DNA from: Sulfitobacter albidus
Lineage (GTDB): Bacteria; Pseudomonadota; Alphaproteobacteria; Rhodobacterales; Rhodobacteraceae
Assembly (NCBI RefSeq): GCF_018200035.1
Contig: NZ_CP073581.1
Span: 2,910,501 to 2,974,500, forward strand
Direction of reading: 5' to 3'
DNA: 64,000 nucleotides
Shown here: one piece after another, positions 35,357 to 44,987 of the stretch
Layout of the letters: every line of letters starts with the position of its first letter
How positions within the stretch are numbered: the first letter of the stretch is position 1
The notes under the pieces: model-generated
What the model saw: only the letters and a program-made list of their open reading frames with translations
Told to the model about the DNA's origin: nothing
Database searches by the model: none
Position numbers and translations under genes: made by a program

Positions 35357-36037
35357 TTATTGTGAACGGCCCTCGGCGCGCGCGATCAGATCGGCCAGCG
35401 CCGTGCCCAGAAGGGCACTCCCCTCGCGCGAGGGATGCGTGTCGTCGTTCGCAAAATGATCGGGGTTCTCGCGCACAATCACATCCTCCCCGTCGAAAAA
35501 GAACGTATCGCCTCGCGCCTCGGCATAGCGCGCGATGCGCCCCTCAAGCACGATCAGATCGTCGGTGCAGCCGGCAAAGGACGTGCCCGGCGAGGTGTAA
35601 TACCCCATCCACAGCACCCTTGATCCGGACGCGCGCAACCGGTTCAGGAACGCGGGGATCTTTCCGGTCGCCGCGTCCGGCCCGATCAGCGCATCAACAA
35701 CCCGCGCGCAATCCCCGCAGCCGCAATCGTCAAATCCCAGATCATTGGCGCCCCCGTTCAGCACCACCCAGTTCCACGCGCCGCCTGGATATTGCGCCTG
35801 AATGTCGAACCCCACGGCCGAGGCGAGGCCCGACGCGTTGTCGAACTGCGCCCCCGGCACCGCCCGCACCGATACCCGCCGGTCAAGCCTGTCGGCGATG
35901 ACATTGCCGATATCGGCGTTGTCACTGCCGTTCCACGCCATCACGCTGTCGCCCAACAAAAGGATGTCACCCGATTGCGGGCCACCGCCCACACAGGCAG
36001 TCAGAAACAGAAAGGCGGTCAGGATGAAATGGCGCAT
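35357..36037 (-). CDS. SGNH/GDSL hydrolase lipoprotein
   Basis: This 226-residue protein has a lipoprotein signal (FILTAFLFLTACVGGG). The esterase blocks follow: block I ILLLGDSVMAWNGS with the nucleophilic Ser, block III VLNGGANDLGFDDCGCGDC with the GxND Asn, and block V DDTHPSREGSALLGTALADL with the Asp-His pair. Four closely spaced Cys in block III may form disulfides. It would be an envelope esterase of unknown substrate. ATG 36037 is chosen because the lipoprotein signal starts there. Confidence 0.85.
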   Translation of the reverse strand: MRHFILTAFLFLTACVGGGPQSGDILLLGDSVMAWNGSDNADIGNVIADRLDRRVSVRAVPGAQFDNASGLASAVGFDIQAQYPGGAWNWVVLNGGANDLGFDDCGCGDCARVVDALIGPDAATGKIPAFLNRLRASGSRVLWMGYYTSPGTSFAGCTDDLIVLEGRIARYAEARGDTFFFDGEDVIVRENPDHFANDDTHPSREGSALLGTALADLIARAEGRSQ

Positions 36038-36074
36038 GCCCCGCCACATAAGGCGGCGGCGGCGCGGGTAAAGG

Positions 36075-36965
36075 TCAGGCCGCGCGTAAACAGATCGCTT
36101 CGGCCCGATGCGCCACAGTGCGCACGGATTCCGCCCCGAAGAGTTGCAGCAATTCCACTTGTTTTGGGTCCATCCGCGCGATCAGCGCGGGATCGGGCAG
36201 GCAGCTTTCCGATTGGCAGCCGTCGGCGGTCACGATCTGGTGATCGTCAAAGACCAGATGGATATAGGTCACCGATCCGCCCTCGATCCGCTGCACGCTC
36301 GTCCCGTTGACGAGATGTTTCGCCGCCACCAACGCCTCGTCACACCCCATTAATAGTGCCGCGCGCCAATCAGCAATCAGCATCCGGTGTTCGGGCGATA
36401 CGGCAAAGGCGCGCTCTTGTCCCAGCGCGCCGGCCGCAAAATGGATGGGCGCAAAGGCGCCGTAGGCCCGCACCGTCTGGCGCAGGATCGCCCGCACGGG
36501 CTGCGCGCCGTCGTCCAATGTCTCCACCAGATCGCCCACGGCGATCTCCTCGATGCGACGCATGCCGCCGGGCACGTCGATCCGCGCGCCGGTGGTGAAA
36601 CAGGTCGGCCCAAAGTCACCGACGTCCATCTCGGTGCTGGAAGTGACGAAACTGCTGCCCGCAACCGTCCCGTTTTGCAGAACCTGCCCGTCTGTCGGCG
36701 TGAACACCGGGTTGCCGGTCGCCAGATAGAATGTCGTGCCGGTATAGGTGACAGTGCCCACGCCCGGCACGTTGACCGTCAGCGTATCGCCCTCCCAGAC
36801 CCGCGTGATCTGCACTCCGTTGAACAGATCGTTGTCATTGTCGTCGATCAATCCGTTGTCGTTCACATCCGTCATCTGCGCCCGGAACACCGTGACCGGT
36901 GTGCCGGGGGCCGGGGACGTGCCCGGATCGATCTCGAAAAACTGGTCCTTGTAGGTCGTCGGCAT
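36075..36965 (-). CDS. Hint domain-containing protein with N-terminal calcium-loop-like motif
   Basis: This 296-residue protein has a C-terminal Hint_2 (hedgehog/intein-type) domain beginning at CFTTGARIDVPGGMRRIEEI with its leading Cys, then VGDLVETLDDGAQPVRAILR and FAVSPEHRMLIADWRAALL, with HIVFDDH-like HLVFDDHQIVTADGCQSES near the end. The N-terminal 120 residues hold DVNDNGLIDDNDNDLF, an EF-hand/dockerin-like Asp-rich loop, and beta-rich sequence. AAGGAG precedes the ATG. Such proteins are common in Rhodobacteraceae and often are type I secretion substrates, but the function here is unknown. Confidence 0.85.
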   Translation of the reverse strand: MPTTYKDQFFEIDPGTSPAPGTPVTVFRAQMTDVNDNGLIDDNDNDLFNGVQITRVWEGDTLTVNVPGVGTVTYTGTTFYLATGNPVFTPTDGQVLQNGTVAGSSFVTSSTEMDVGDFGPTCFTTGARIDVPGGMRRIEEIAVGDLVETLDDGAQPVRAILRQTVRAYGAFAPIHFAAGALGQERAFAVSPEHRMLIADWRAALLMGCDEALVAAKHLVNGTSVQRIEGGSVTYIHLVFDDHQIVTADGCQSESCLPDPALIARMDPKQVELLQLFGAESVRTVAHRAEAICLRAA

Positions 36966-37056
36966 ATCGCCACTCCTTGCCTGCTGTCAGCGGGCAAGGT
37001 GTCGCAACAATTTGTCTCAAACACGGCGGGGCCGGTGCCGGATCGGGGTCATTGCG

Positions 37057-37090
37057 TGTCAGGCGCGGCGGATTGTTTCCGCGCCTGACA
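37057..37090 (-). terminator. Hairpin after gltB
   Basis: A perfect 12-bp inverted repeat (TGTCAGGCGCGG at 37057-37068, CCGCGCCTGACA at 37079-37090) with a 10-nt loop lies 14 nt beyond the gltB stop on the minus strand. There is no T-run, so it may be a terminator or an mRNA 3'-end stabiliser. Confidence 0.6.
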
Positions 37091-37104
37091 CAATTGCACA
37101 GGGG

Positions 37105-40100
37105 TCATTCCGCCGGAACGGCCGTCTCCTCGATCCCCAAAGGCGCGGGAATACGGCTCAGCATCTCCTTGGGGCAGACCTGCACGAAATGCCCGCGCTC
37201 GGTCTCCCAATGTTGCAGGATCTCCGCGCCGTGGCGGCTGCCGGTCTCGGCGACGTGACGCTCGATCAGGTCGCGCAGCTCGGCCTCCCAATGGTCGACC
37301 GTGACGGGGCAATGCACCAGCGTTTCATGGTTCATCATGTCCACCGCACGCCCCTTGGGATCATACAGATACGCCATCCCGCCGGTCATGCCCGCGCCAA
37401 AGTTCGCGCCGACCTGCCCCAGAATGACGGCCACGCCACCGGTCATGTATTCGCACCCGTTGCTGCCACATCCCTCGATCACCACCCGCGCACCGGAGTT
37501 GCGCACGGCAAACCGCTCGCCCGCGCGGCCGGCGGCGAACAGGTAGCCATCCGTCGCGCCGTACAGCACGGTGTTCCCGATGATTGTGTTCTCGGCGGCG
37601 ACAATCGTGCTCGCCATCGGCGGGCGCACGACGACCGTGCCCCCTGACAGCCCCTTGGCCACATAGTCATTGGCGTCCCCGGACACGACCAGCTTCAGCC
37701 CCGGCGCCGCGAAGGCCCCCAGCGATTGCCCGGCAGAGCCCGCCAGCTTGACCGTCAGGTGATCGGGTTGAAGATCGTTGCGCATCCCGAATCGTTTGAC
37801 GATGTGGCTGCTGACCCGCGTGCCCACGGTGCGGTGCGTGTTCTGCACCGCATAGCTCAGCTGCATCTTTTCGCCGTCCTCAAGGAACCGCGCCGCATCG
37901 CGCACGATCTGCGCGTCCAGCGTGTCGGGCACCGCATTGCGCGGCTGGTCCCGATCGTAAACCGTGTCCAGCGCCCCATCGACCGAGATCAACAGCGGAT
38001 TGAGATCCAGATCATCCAGATGCGCCGAGCCGCGCGAGACCTGTGCCAGCAAATCCGCGCGCCCGATCACCTCATCAAGGCTGCGCGCCCCGATAGAGGC
38101 GAGGATTTCGCGCACTTCGGTCGCGTAATGCGTGATCAGGTTCACCACCTTGTCGGCATTGCCGGTGAACTTGTCGCGCAGATCCTGATCCTGCGTACAC
38201 ACGCCCACGGGGCAGGTGTTGGATTGGCACTGGCGCACCATGATGCAGCCCATCGCGATCAGCGCCGCCGTGCCGATGCCGTATTCCTCGGCCCCCAGCA
38301 TCGCGGCCATGACGATGTCACGCCCGGTGCGCAGCCCACCATCGGTGCGCAGCGTCACCCGCTCACGCAGGTTGTTCATCGACAGCACCTGATGCGCCTC
38401 GGTCAGCCCCATCTCCCACGGGAGGCCTGCGTATTTGATCGAGGTCGCAGGCGAGGCGCCGGTGCCGCCGTTGTGCCCCGAAATCAGGATCACGTCCGCC
38501 TTGGCCTTGGCCACCCCGGCAGCAATCGTGCCCACGCCCGAAGACGCCACCAGCTTGACCGTAACCTTGCAGCGCGGGTTGATCTGCTTGAGGTCATAGA
38601 TCAGCTGCGCCAGATCCTCGATGGAATAGATATCGTGGTGCGGCGGCGGGGAGATCAGCGTCACCCCCGGCGTCGAATGACGCAGCCGCGCGATCAGGTC
38701 GGTGACCTTCATACCGGGCAGCTGGCCGCCCTCACCGGGCTTGGCGCCCTGGGCCACCTTGATCTCCAGCTCTTCGCACTGGTTGAGGTATTCCGCCGTC
38801 ACGCCAAAGCGTCCCGAAGCCACCTGCTTGATCTTGGCTGACGGATTGTCGCCATTCGCCTCGGGCGTGAAATGCGCGGGATCTTCCCCGCCCTCGCCGC
38901 TGTCAGACTTCGCACCGATCCGGTTCATCGCCACGTTCAGCGTCTTGTGCGCCTCAGGGCTCAGCGCCCCCAGCGACATGCCCGGCGTGACAAAGCGTTT
39001 GCGGATCGAGGTGATGCTTTCCACCTCCTCAATCGGCACCGCATCGCCCAGCTTTTTGATATCCAGCAGATCGCGCAGGTGGATCGGCGGATTGCTCTGC
39101 ATCTTGGCCGAATACTGCTTCCACATCTCATAGGACGCGCGGTTGCAAGCCTCCTGCATCATATGCATCGAGGTCGCTTCCCACGCGTGTGTCTCACCTG
39201 ATTTGCGCGCCTTGTAGAAACCGCCAATGGGCATCACCGTGTCGCCCCCGGACCAGCCCTTTGCATGAACCTCTTCGGTCATGCGCTGAATGCCCTTGAT
39301 GCCAATGCCGCTGATGCGGCTGGTCATGCCGGGGAAGTATTCCGCACACATCGCGCGGCTCAGGCCAACGGCCTCGAAATTCAGGCCGCCGCGATAGGAG
39401 GAAATCACCGAAATCCCCATCTTTGCCATGATCTTGAGCAATCCGGCGTCGATCGCATCGCGGTAGCGCGCAACCGCCGTGGTCAGATCACCGTCGAGCA
39501 ATCCGCGCCCGATCCGGTCGGCCAGACTGTCCTCGGCCAGATAGGCATTCACCACCGTGGCACCACAGCCGATCAGCACGGCAAAGTAATGCGGATCGAT
39601 ACATTCCGCCGACCGCACGTTGAGCGAGCAGAACGTGCGCAGCCCCTTGCGTGTCAGATGGCTGTGCACAGCACTGGTGGCGAGGATCATCGGCATCCCC
39701 ACACGGCCCTCACCGGCGCCCTGATCCGTCAGCAGGATATGCCCCGCACCCGACCGCACCGCATCCTCCGCTTCCGCGCGAATGGCGCGCAGCGCGGCGT
39801 CAAGGCTCTTGCCCGGCTCAAACGTGCAATCGATGGTGGCCAGCTCCGCATCCAGTTGCGAGGTCAGCTGATCCCACTGCGCGTTGCCCACGAACGGGCT
39901 GTCAAGCACCAGAATCTCCGTCTGGCTTGAGCTTTCCTCAAGCACGTTCTTGAGGTTCCCAAACCGCGTTTTCAGGCTCATCACCCGGAATTCGCGCAGG
40001 CTGTCAATCGGCGGGTTGGTCACCTGGCTGAAGTTCTGACGGAAGAAATGGCTCAGCGGGCGGTACTTTTTCGACAAGACCGCCGAGGGCGTATCATCCC

Positions 40101-41634
40101 CCATCGAGGCCAGCGTTTCCTTGCCGTCCTCCGCCATGGGCGCGAGGATCTGCTCAAGTTCCTCGATGGTATAGCCGGCCGCAACCTGACGGCGGCGCAG
40201 CTCGGCACCCTCGAACAGCGGCGCCTCGGTCACACCCGCCAGCGCCTCGTCCAGCTCGTTGATCTTGCCGACCCACTCGCCAAAGGGGCGCGCGGCGCTC
40301 AGCTTGTCCTTGATCTCCGTATCGCCGTACAGCTTGCCCTCGTCCATATCCACGGCCAGCAACTGCCCGGGGCCAAGCGCGCCCTTCTTGACGACGCGCG
40401 CCTCGTCCAGCGGCACCATGCCCGCCTCGGACCCCGCAATCAGCATCCCGTCAGAGGTTACGACGTAGCGCATCGGGCGCAGCCCGTTGCGGTCAAGGCC
40501 CGCACAGACCCAGCGGCCATCGGTCATTGCCAATGCTGCGGGGCCGTCCCACGGCTCCATCACCGAGTTGCAGTAGGAATACATGTCGCGCCACGCCTGC
40601 GGCAGCTCGATCGCCTGCTTCGACCACGACTCCGGCACCAGCATCGTCTTTGCCATGGGCGCCGAACGGCCCGCGCGCACCAGCACCTCGAACACGGAAT
40701 CCAGCGCCGCGGAATCCGACGATCCGGCCGCGACGATGGGTTTGATATCCTCCGCCATCTCGCCGAACGCATCCGACGCCATGCGGATCTCGTGGCTCTT
40801 CATCCAGTTGAGGTTGCCCTTCAGCGTGTTGATCTCGCCGTTATGCGCCAGCATGCGGAAGGGCTGTGCCAGCCACCACTGCGGGAAAGTGTTGGTCGAA
40901 TAGCGCTGGTGATAGAGCGCGAAGGCACTCTCAAACCGTTCGTCCATCAGATCGGGATAGAAATCCGCCACCTGCTCGGCCAGCATCATGCCCTTGTAGA
41001 TGATCGACCGGCACGACATCGACGCGATATAAAGCGTCGGCACCTGTGCCGCGACCGCCGCCTTTTCGATCCGGCGGCGGATCACATACAGCTCCCGCTC
41101 GAACGTCTCTTCATCGACGCCCTTGGCGTTGGAGATCAGGATCTGCTCGATCTCGGGGCGGGTCGCGTTGGCCTTTTCGCCCAGACAATCCACGTTCACC
41201 GGCACGTGCCGCCAGCCGTAGATATAGTAGCCCATGCGCAGCACTTCGGTCTCGACGATGGTCCGGCAGGTCTCCTGCGCGCCGAAATCCACCCGGGGCA
41301 AAAATACCTGCCCCACGGCAATCAGCTCATCCCGGCGCGGCTTGTGGCCAGTACGCTCCACCTGATCGTAAAAGAACGGCACCGGGATCTGCACATGAAT
41401 GCCCGCACCATCGCCGGTCTTGCCATCCGCATCGACCGCGCCGCGGTGCCAGATCGCTTTCAGCGCCTTGATCCCGTTCTCGACCACCTCGCGCGAGCGT
41501 GACCCGTCGATGTTCACCACCAAACCGACCCCGCAAGAGGAATGCTCCTCCTCCGGCGCATACAGACCCTTTTCAGCCATGAAAGCGCGTTTGGCTTCCT
41601 CACGGGCTACCCATGCTGCGTCATATTTGGTCAT
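37105..41634 (-). CDS. gltB: Glutamate synthase (NADPH) large subunit
   Basis: This 1509-residue subunit transfers the glutamine amide to 2-oxoglutarate. After a propeptide of about 32 residues the mature N-terminal nucleophile Cys lies in EEEHSSCGVGLVVNIDG (class II amidotransferase domain). The central and FMN-binding domains follow (FGVTAEYLNQCEELEIKVAQ, GAKPGEGGQLPGMKVTDLIA, VILISGHNGGTGASPATSIK). Iron-sulfur Cys residues lie in MGCIMVRQCQSNTCPVGVCT. The C-terminal GXGXG repeats end the protein. The ATG overlaps the upstream GFA gene stop (ATGA). Confidence 0.97.
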   Translation of the reverse strand: MTKYDAAWVAREEAKRAFMAEKGLYAPEEEHSSCGVGLVVNIDGSRSREVVENGIKALKAIWHRGAVDADGKTGDGAGIHVQIPVPFFYDQVERTGHKPRRDELIAVGQVFLPRVDFGAQETCRTIVETEVLRMGYYIYGWRHVPVNVDCLGEKANATRPEIEQILISNAKGVDEETFERELYVIRRRIEKAAVAAQVPTLYIASMSCRSIIYKGMMLAEQVADFYPDLMDERFESAFALYHQRYSTNTFPQWWLAQPFRMLAHNGEINTLKGNLNWMKSHEIRMASDAFGEMAEDIKPIVAAGSSDSAALDSVFEVLVRAGRSAPMAKTMLVPESWSKQAIELPQAWRDMYSYCNSVMEPWDGPAALAMTDGRWVCAGLDRNGLRPMRYVVTSDGMLIAGSEAGMVPLDEARVVKKGALGPGQLLAVDMDEGKLYGDTEIKDKLSAARPFGEWVGKINELDEALAGVTEAPLFEGAELRRRQVAAGYTIEELEQILAPMAEDGKETLASMGDDTPSAVLSKKYRPLSHFFRQNFSQVTNPPIDSLREFRVMSLKTRFGNLKNVLEESSSQTEILVLDSPFVGNAQWDQLTSQLDAELATIDCTFEPGKSLDAALRAIRAEAEDAVRSGAGHILLTDQGAGEGRVGMPMILATSAVHSHLTRKGLRTFCSLNVRSAECIDPHYFAVLIGCGATVVNAYLAEDSLADRIGRGLLDGDLTTAVARYRDAIDAGLLKIMAKMGISVISSYRGGLNFEAVGLSRAMCAEYFPGMTSRISGIGIKGIQRMTEEVHAKGWSGGDTVMPIGGFYKARKSGETHAWEATSMHMMQEACNRASYEMWKQYSAKMQSNPPIHLRDLLDIKKLGDAVPIEEVESITSIRKRFVTPGMSLGALSPEAHKTLNVAMNRIGAKSDSGEGGEDPAHFTPEANGDNPSAKIKQVASGRFGVTAEYLNQCEELEIKVAQGAKPGEGGQLPGMKVTDLIARLRHSTPGVTLISPPPHHDIYSIEDLAQLIYDLKQINPRCKVTVKLVASSGVGTIAAGVAKAKADVILISGHNGGTGASPATSIKYAGLPWEMGLTEAHQVLSMNNLRERVTLRTDGGLRTGRDIVMAAMLGAEEYGIGTAALIAMGCIMVRQCQSNTCPVGVCTQDQDLRDKFTGNADKVVNLITHYATEVREILASIGARSLDEVIGRADLLAQVSRGSAHLDDLDLNPLLISVDGALDTVYDRDQPRNAVPDTLDAQIVRDAARFLEDGEKMQLSYAVQNTHRTVGTRVSSHIVKRFGMRNDLQPDHLTVKLAGSAGQSLGAFAAPGLKLVVSGDANDYVAKGLSGGTVVVRPPMASTIVAAENTIIGNTVLYGATDGYLFAAGRAGERFAVRNSGARVVIEGCGSNGCEYMTGGVAVILGQVGANFGAGMTGGMAYLYDPKGRAVDMMNHETLVHCPVTVDHWEAELRDLIERHVAETGSRHGAEILQHWETERGHFVQVCPKEMLSRIPAPLGIEETAVPAE

Positions 41635-42056
41635 TGGTCGATCTCCTCTCGGGGCGCGAACAGCGCGATTGTCTCTTGGGTCGTCAGCTTTTTCTGCGAC
41701 CCGGCCAGCGCATAGCCCTGCGGGCAGGCGTCGGCGAAAAATTCCACGGCCAGCGTGCCACCGCCGGCATTGTCAAACAGCCCGGCTGACAGGTGCCGCA
41801 CGCCATCGGCGACAGTCCCGTACCAAAGCGTCGATCCGCAGGTGCCGCAAAACCCCCGCTCCGCCCAATCGGACGACCGATAGCTCTGCGCAGGCCCGGC
41901 CACCGACAGCACCCGCGCGTTGATCGAGAAAAACGGGCCAGAGCCATGCCGCCGACACATGTCGCAATGACACGCACGCAGCTTGGGCGCACCATCGTGG
42001 GTCGCCTCCACCTGCACCGCACCGCACAGGCAGTGTCCGGTCATCCGCTCACCCAT
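41631..42056 (-). CDS. GFA family protein (second copy, next to gltB)
   Basis: This 141-residue protein has the GFA zinc fold: CLCGAVQVEA, ACHCDMCRRHGSGPFFSINA and GFCGTCGSTLWYG, i.e. CxC, CxxC and CxxC zinc ligands. GFA proteins were named for glutathione-dependent formaldehyde activation, but most have no proven activity. The ATG at 42056 has GAGGTG 6 nt upstream and overlaps the preceding GFA gene by 8 nt; the stop overlaps gltB ATG (ATGA). It is thus translated as part of the glutamate synthase operon. Confidence 0.88.
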   Translation of the reverse strand: MGERMTGHCLCGAVQVEATHDGAPKLRACHCDMCRRHGSGPFFSINARVLSVAGPAQSYRSSDWAERGFCGTCGSTLWYGTVADGVRHLSAGLFDNAGGGTLAVEFFADACPQGYALAGSQKKLTTQETIALFAPREEIDQ

Positions 42057-42483
42057 CGCGCACCTCGCGAAACTGCGGGTTCTTCGCCAGATAGGCCTCC
42101 CGCGTGGCAGTCTTGTGGTCGCCCGCGATGCGCAACCACGCGGGCGCCTCATCCAGGTAGATCTCGCTTTTTAGCGGCCAGTCCCGTGCGGCGGCAAAGA
42201 GACCCGGCATCAGGTCATAATCCGCACCCTCCGCCCGATCCCGCACCCACAGATGGCTGCCGCAGGTCTCGCAAAACGCCCGCTCCGCGAACTCCGACGA
42301 CGCGTATGTTCGCACCTGCCCCGTCACGCGCACAGTCTCCGCCGCTGCCGGAAAGCCTGCGAACACCGTTCCGCTCCAGCGGCGGCACATGCTGCAATGG
42401 CACGCTCCCACCCAACCGGCGGGCGCGCTCAGCGTGATTTCAACCGCACCGCAAAGGCATCGGCCATCGATCTGTTCAGACAT
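42049..42483 (-). CDS. GFA family protein (first copy)
   Basis: This 144-residue paralogue of the following gene has the same zinc motifs: GRCLCGAVEITLSAP, ACHCSMCRRWSGTVFAGFPA and AFCETCGSHLWVRDR. Sequence identity between the two copies is moderate outside the motifs, so the duplication is old or they came separately. It lies 106 bp downstream of gltD and overlaps the second copy by 8 nt. A role linked to glutamate or glutathione metabolism is only a guess from position. Confidence 0.88.
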   Translation of the reverse strand: MSEQIDGRCLCGAVEITLSAPAGWVGACHCSMCRRWSGTVFAGFPAAAETVRVTGQVRTYASSEFAERAFCETCGSHLWVRDRAEGADYDLMPGLFAAARDWPLKSEIYLDEAPAWLRIAGDHKTATREAYLAKNPQFREVRDG

Positions 42484-42589
42484 CCTTAACCCCCTCCGCG
42501 ATCCGGGTCAGCACCGCTGACCGTTTAACGTTTTGGTGACTGACACAGCGGTGCACGAGCGGTGTACGCCCTGTGCACATCGTGTGACT

Positions 42590-44023
42590 CTACTCCGCCG
42601 CGACGGCCGGCGCCGCGCTCAACTGCTCAAGGATGGCCTCGGCGCAGTCGCGCCCGTCCTTGATCGCCCAAACGACCAGCGACGCGCCGCGCACGATATC
42701 GCCCACGGCATAGACGCCCTCGGCCTCGGTCTTGCCGGTGATGTAGTCGGCCTTTACCGTGCCCCAGCGATTGACCGGCAGATCGGGGCAGTCCCACAGC
42801 GTCGGCAGATCCTCGGGCTCAAATCCCAGCGCCATGATGACCAGATCCGCCTCCTCGGTATAATCGGACCCTTCGATCACCTCCGGCGCGCGACGCCCGG
42901 TGGCATCGGGCTGCCCCAGCCGCATTTTCTGCGCCAGAACGCCGGTCACCGGATCGCCGGTAAATCCTTTGGGTGCGGTCAGCCATTCGAACACCACGCC
43001 TTCTTCCTCGGCATTCTGCACCTCGCGTTGCGAGCCGGGCATGTTGTCCCGGTCGCGGCGGTACAGGCACTTCACGCTGGTCGCCCCCTGACGGATCGAG
43101 GTGCGCACGCAATCCATCGCCGTGTCGCCGCCGCCGATCACCACGACGCGCTTGCCTTCTGCATTCAGACTTCCGTCGCTGAACTCCGGCACATCGTCGC
43201 CAAAGCTCTTCTTGTTGCTCACCGTCAGGAAATCAATCGCCCGCGCGATGCCCGGCACACCCACGCCGGGGGCCTGCAAATCACGGCTTTTGTAGACGCC
43301 CGTGGCGATAATCACGGCATCATGGGCGCTGCGGATCTCGTCGAACGTGATGTCGCGCCCGACCTCGCAATTCAGACGGAAGGTCACGCCCGACTGCTCG
43401 AGCTGTTCGTTGCGGCGGACCACCACGTCCTTCTCCAGCTTGAAGCCGGGGATACCGTAGGTCAGCAACCCGCCCGCGCGATCGTAGCGGTCGTAGATCG
43501 TGACCTGCACACCGGCGCGGCGCAACATATCCGCCGCCGCCAGCCCGCCGGGGCCCGCGCCGATGATGCCCACGCTTTCGGTCCGCTCTTGCGCCGGGGT
43601 AATCGGCTGAACCCAGCCCTCTTCCCACGCGGTATCGGTGATGTATTTCTCGACCGAGCCGATGGTGACGGTGCCGTGGCCCGACGTCTCGATGACGCAG
43701 TTGCCTTCGCACAGACGGTCTTGCGGGCAGATACGGCCACAAATCTCGGGGAAGGTATTGGTCGCCTGACTGACCTCCCATGCCTCACGCAGCCGCCCCT
43801 CGGCGGTCAGGCGCAGCCAGTCGGGGATGTTGTTGTGCAGCGGACAATGCGACTGGCAATAGGGCACGCCACACTGGCTGCACCGGCTCGCCTGCTCTGC
43901 TGCCTTGGCCTCGGCGTACTCGGCGTAAATCTCTTTGAAATCCTCGCGGCGTACCTCTGCCTCCCGCTTGGGCGGCATGTCGCGCGCGACGTTCGTAAAC
44001 TTCAGCATGGGTTGCTTGGCCAT
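42590..44023 (-). CDS. gltD: Glutamate synthase (NADPH) small subunit
   Basis: This 477-residue flavoprotein delivers electrons from NADPH to GltB. The N-terminal Cys-rich region binds [4Fe-4S] clusters (CSQCGVPYCQSHCPLHNNIP and ICGRICPQDRLCEGNCVIET). FAD- and NAD(P)-binding motifs follow: VGIIGAGPGGLAAADMLRRA and VVVIGGGDTAMDCVRTSIRQ, with VYAVGDIVRGASLVVWAIKD near the C-terminus. It is first in the operon gltD-GFA-GFA-gltB, the reverse of the more usual adjacent gltB-gltD order. Confidence 0.96.
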   Translation of the reverse strand: MAKQPMLKFTNVARDMPPKREAEVRREDFKEIYAEYAEAKAAEQASRCSQCGVPYCQSHCPLHNNIPDWLRLTAEGRLREAWEVSQATNTFPEICGRICPQDRLCEGNCVIETSGHGTVTIGSVEKYITDTAWEEGWVQPITPAQERTESVGIIGAGPGGLAAADMLRRAGVQVTIYDRYDRAGGLLTYGIPGFKLEKDVVVRRNEQLEQSGVTFRLNCEVGRDITFDEIRSAHDAVIIATGVYKSRDLQAPGVGVPGIARAIDFLTVSNKKSFGDDVPEFSDGSLNAEGKRVVVIGGGDTAMDCVRTSIRQGATSVKCLYRRDRDNMPGSQREVQNAEEEGVVFEWLTAPKGFTGDPVTGVLAQKMRLGQPDATGRRAPEVIEGSDYTEEADLVIMALGFEPEDLPTLWDCPDLPVNRWGTVKADYITGKTEAEGVYAVGDIVRGASLVVWAIKDGRDCAEAILEQLSAAPAVAAE

Positions 44024-44183
44024 CGGTCAGCTTCCTTCGGATTCCGGTCAGAGCCCACCGCTTACCGGAAGGACAGACGGAATAAAAGGCAGCAAAGCTG
44101 ACCTATATACGGATTTTCGCCTGCCGCGCCGCGGCATTTTTGACCATCCAGCGTGAAACTAAATCCGAAACGGACCTAAAGTC

Positions 44184-44987
44184 TCAGAAGCCGCTGATAA
44201 GAAACAGCAAAGCAATCGACCCCACGACAATCCGCCACCAGCCAAAAAGTGCGTAGCCGTGGCGGCTCACATACCCCAGCAGCCAGCGCACCACAAAAAC
44301 GGCCGAGATAAACGCCATGACAAAGCCGACCGCGATCTCGCCCAGCGCCGAGGTGTCCAGCACGTCGCGATTCTGGAACAGATCATAGGCAAACGCCCCC
44401 GCCATCGTCGGCATCGACAAAAAGAACGAAAACTCCGCCGCGGCCCGTTTGCTGGCCCCCAGCATCAACGCCCCCACAATCGTCGCCCCCGACCGCGACA
44501 CGCCGGGGATCATCGCAAGACATTGGATAAAGCCGATTTTCACCGCCATGCCCAAGGGCAGCTTCATCGCATCCTCATGTACGGGCTCCGGCGCCAGACG
44601 GTCGACAAACAGCAACACGATGCCGCCGAGGATCAGCATCACCGCGATCAGCATTGGCGTCTCGAACAGCACTTCCTTGATGAACTCATGGGCCAGCACA
44701 CCGATCACCACGGCGGGCAGGAACGCGATCAACACCGACAGGATAAACCGCCGCGCCTGGGGGTCGTGCGGCGCGTCACGGAACACCGCAAACAACCGCG
44801 CTGAATACAGCGTCAGGATCGCCAGAACCGCGCCCAACTGGATCACGACCTCGAACGTCTTGCCCGCGCTGTCAAATCCCAGAAAATGCCCCGCCAGCAG
44901 AATATGCCCGGTGGAGGACACGGGGATGAACTCCGTCAGCCCTTCCAGCAGCCCCAACAGCGCCGCGACGATCGTCGAATTCTCCAT
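44184..44987 (-). CDS. uppP: Undecaprenyl-diphosphatase
   Basis: This 267-residue inner-membrane protein recycles undecaprenyl diphosphate to the monophosphate carrier for peptidoglycan and polysaccharide synthesis, and its family gives bacitracin resistance. The signature [20 protein letters not shown] and the second motif [19 protein letters not shown] are both present, among about eight transmembrane helices. It has no visible ribosome site and overlaps the preceding stop by one base (TAATG), which indicates translational coupling. Confidence 0.95.
   Translation of the reverse strand: MENSTIVAALLGLLEGLTEFIPVSSTGHILLAGHFLGFDSAGKTFEVVIQLGAVLAILTLYSARLFAVFRDAPHDPQARRFILSVLIAFLPAVVIGVLAHEFIKEVLFETPMLIAVMLILGGIVLLFVDRLAPEPVHEDAMKLPLGMAVKIGFIQCLAMIPGVSRSGATIVGALMLGASKRAAAEFSFFLSMPTMAGAFAYDLFQNRDVLDTSALGEIAVGFVMAFISAVFVVRWLLGYVSRHGYALFGWWRIVVGSIALLFLISGF

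Noticed and set aside
40048..41502. Long plus-strand frame opposite gltB
   Set aside because: Arg/His-rich shadow of a certain 1509-residue gene.
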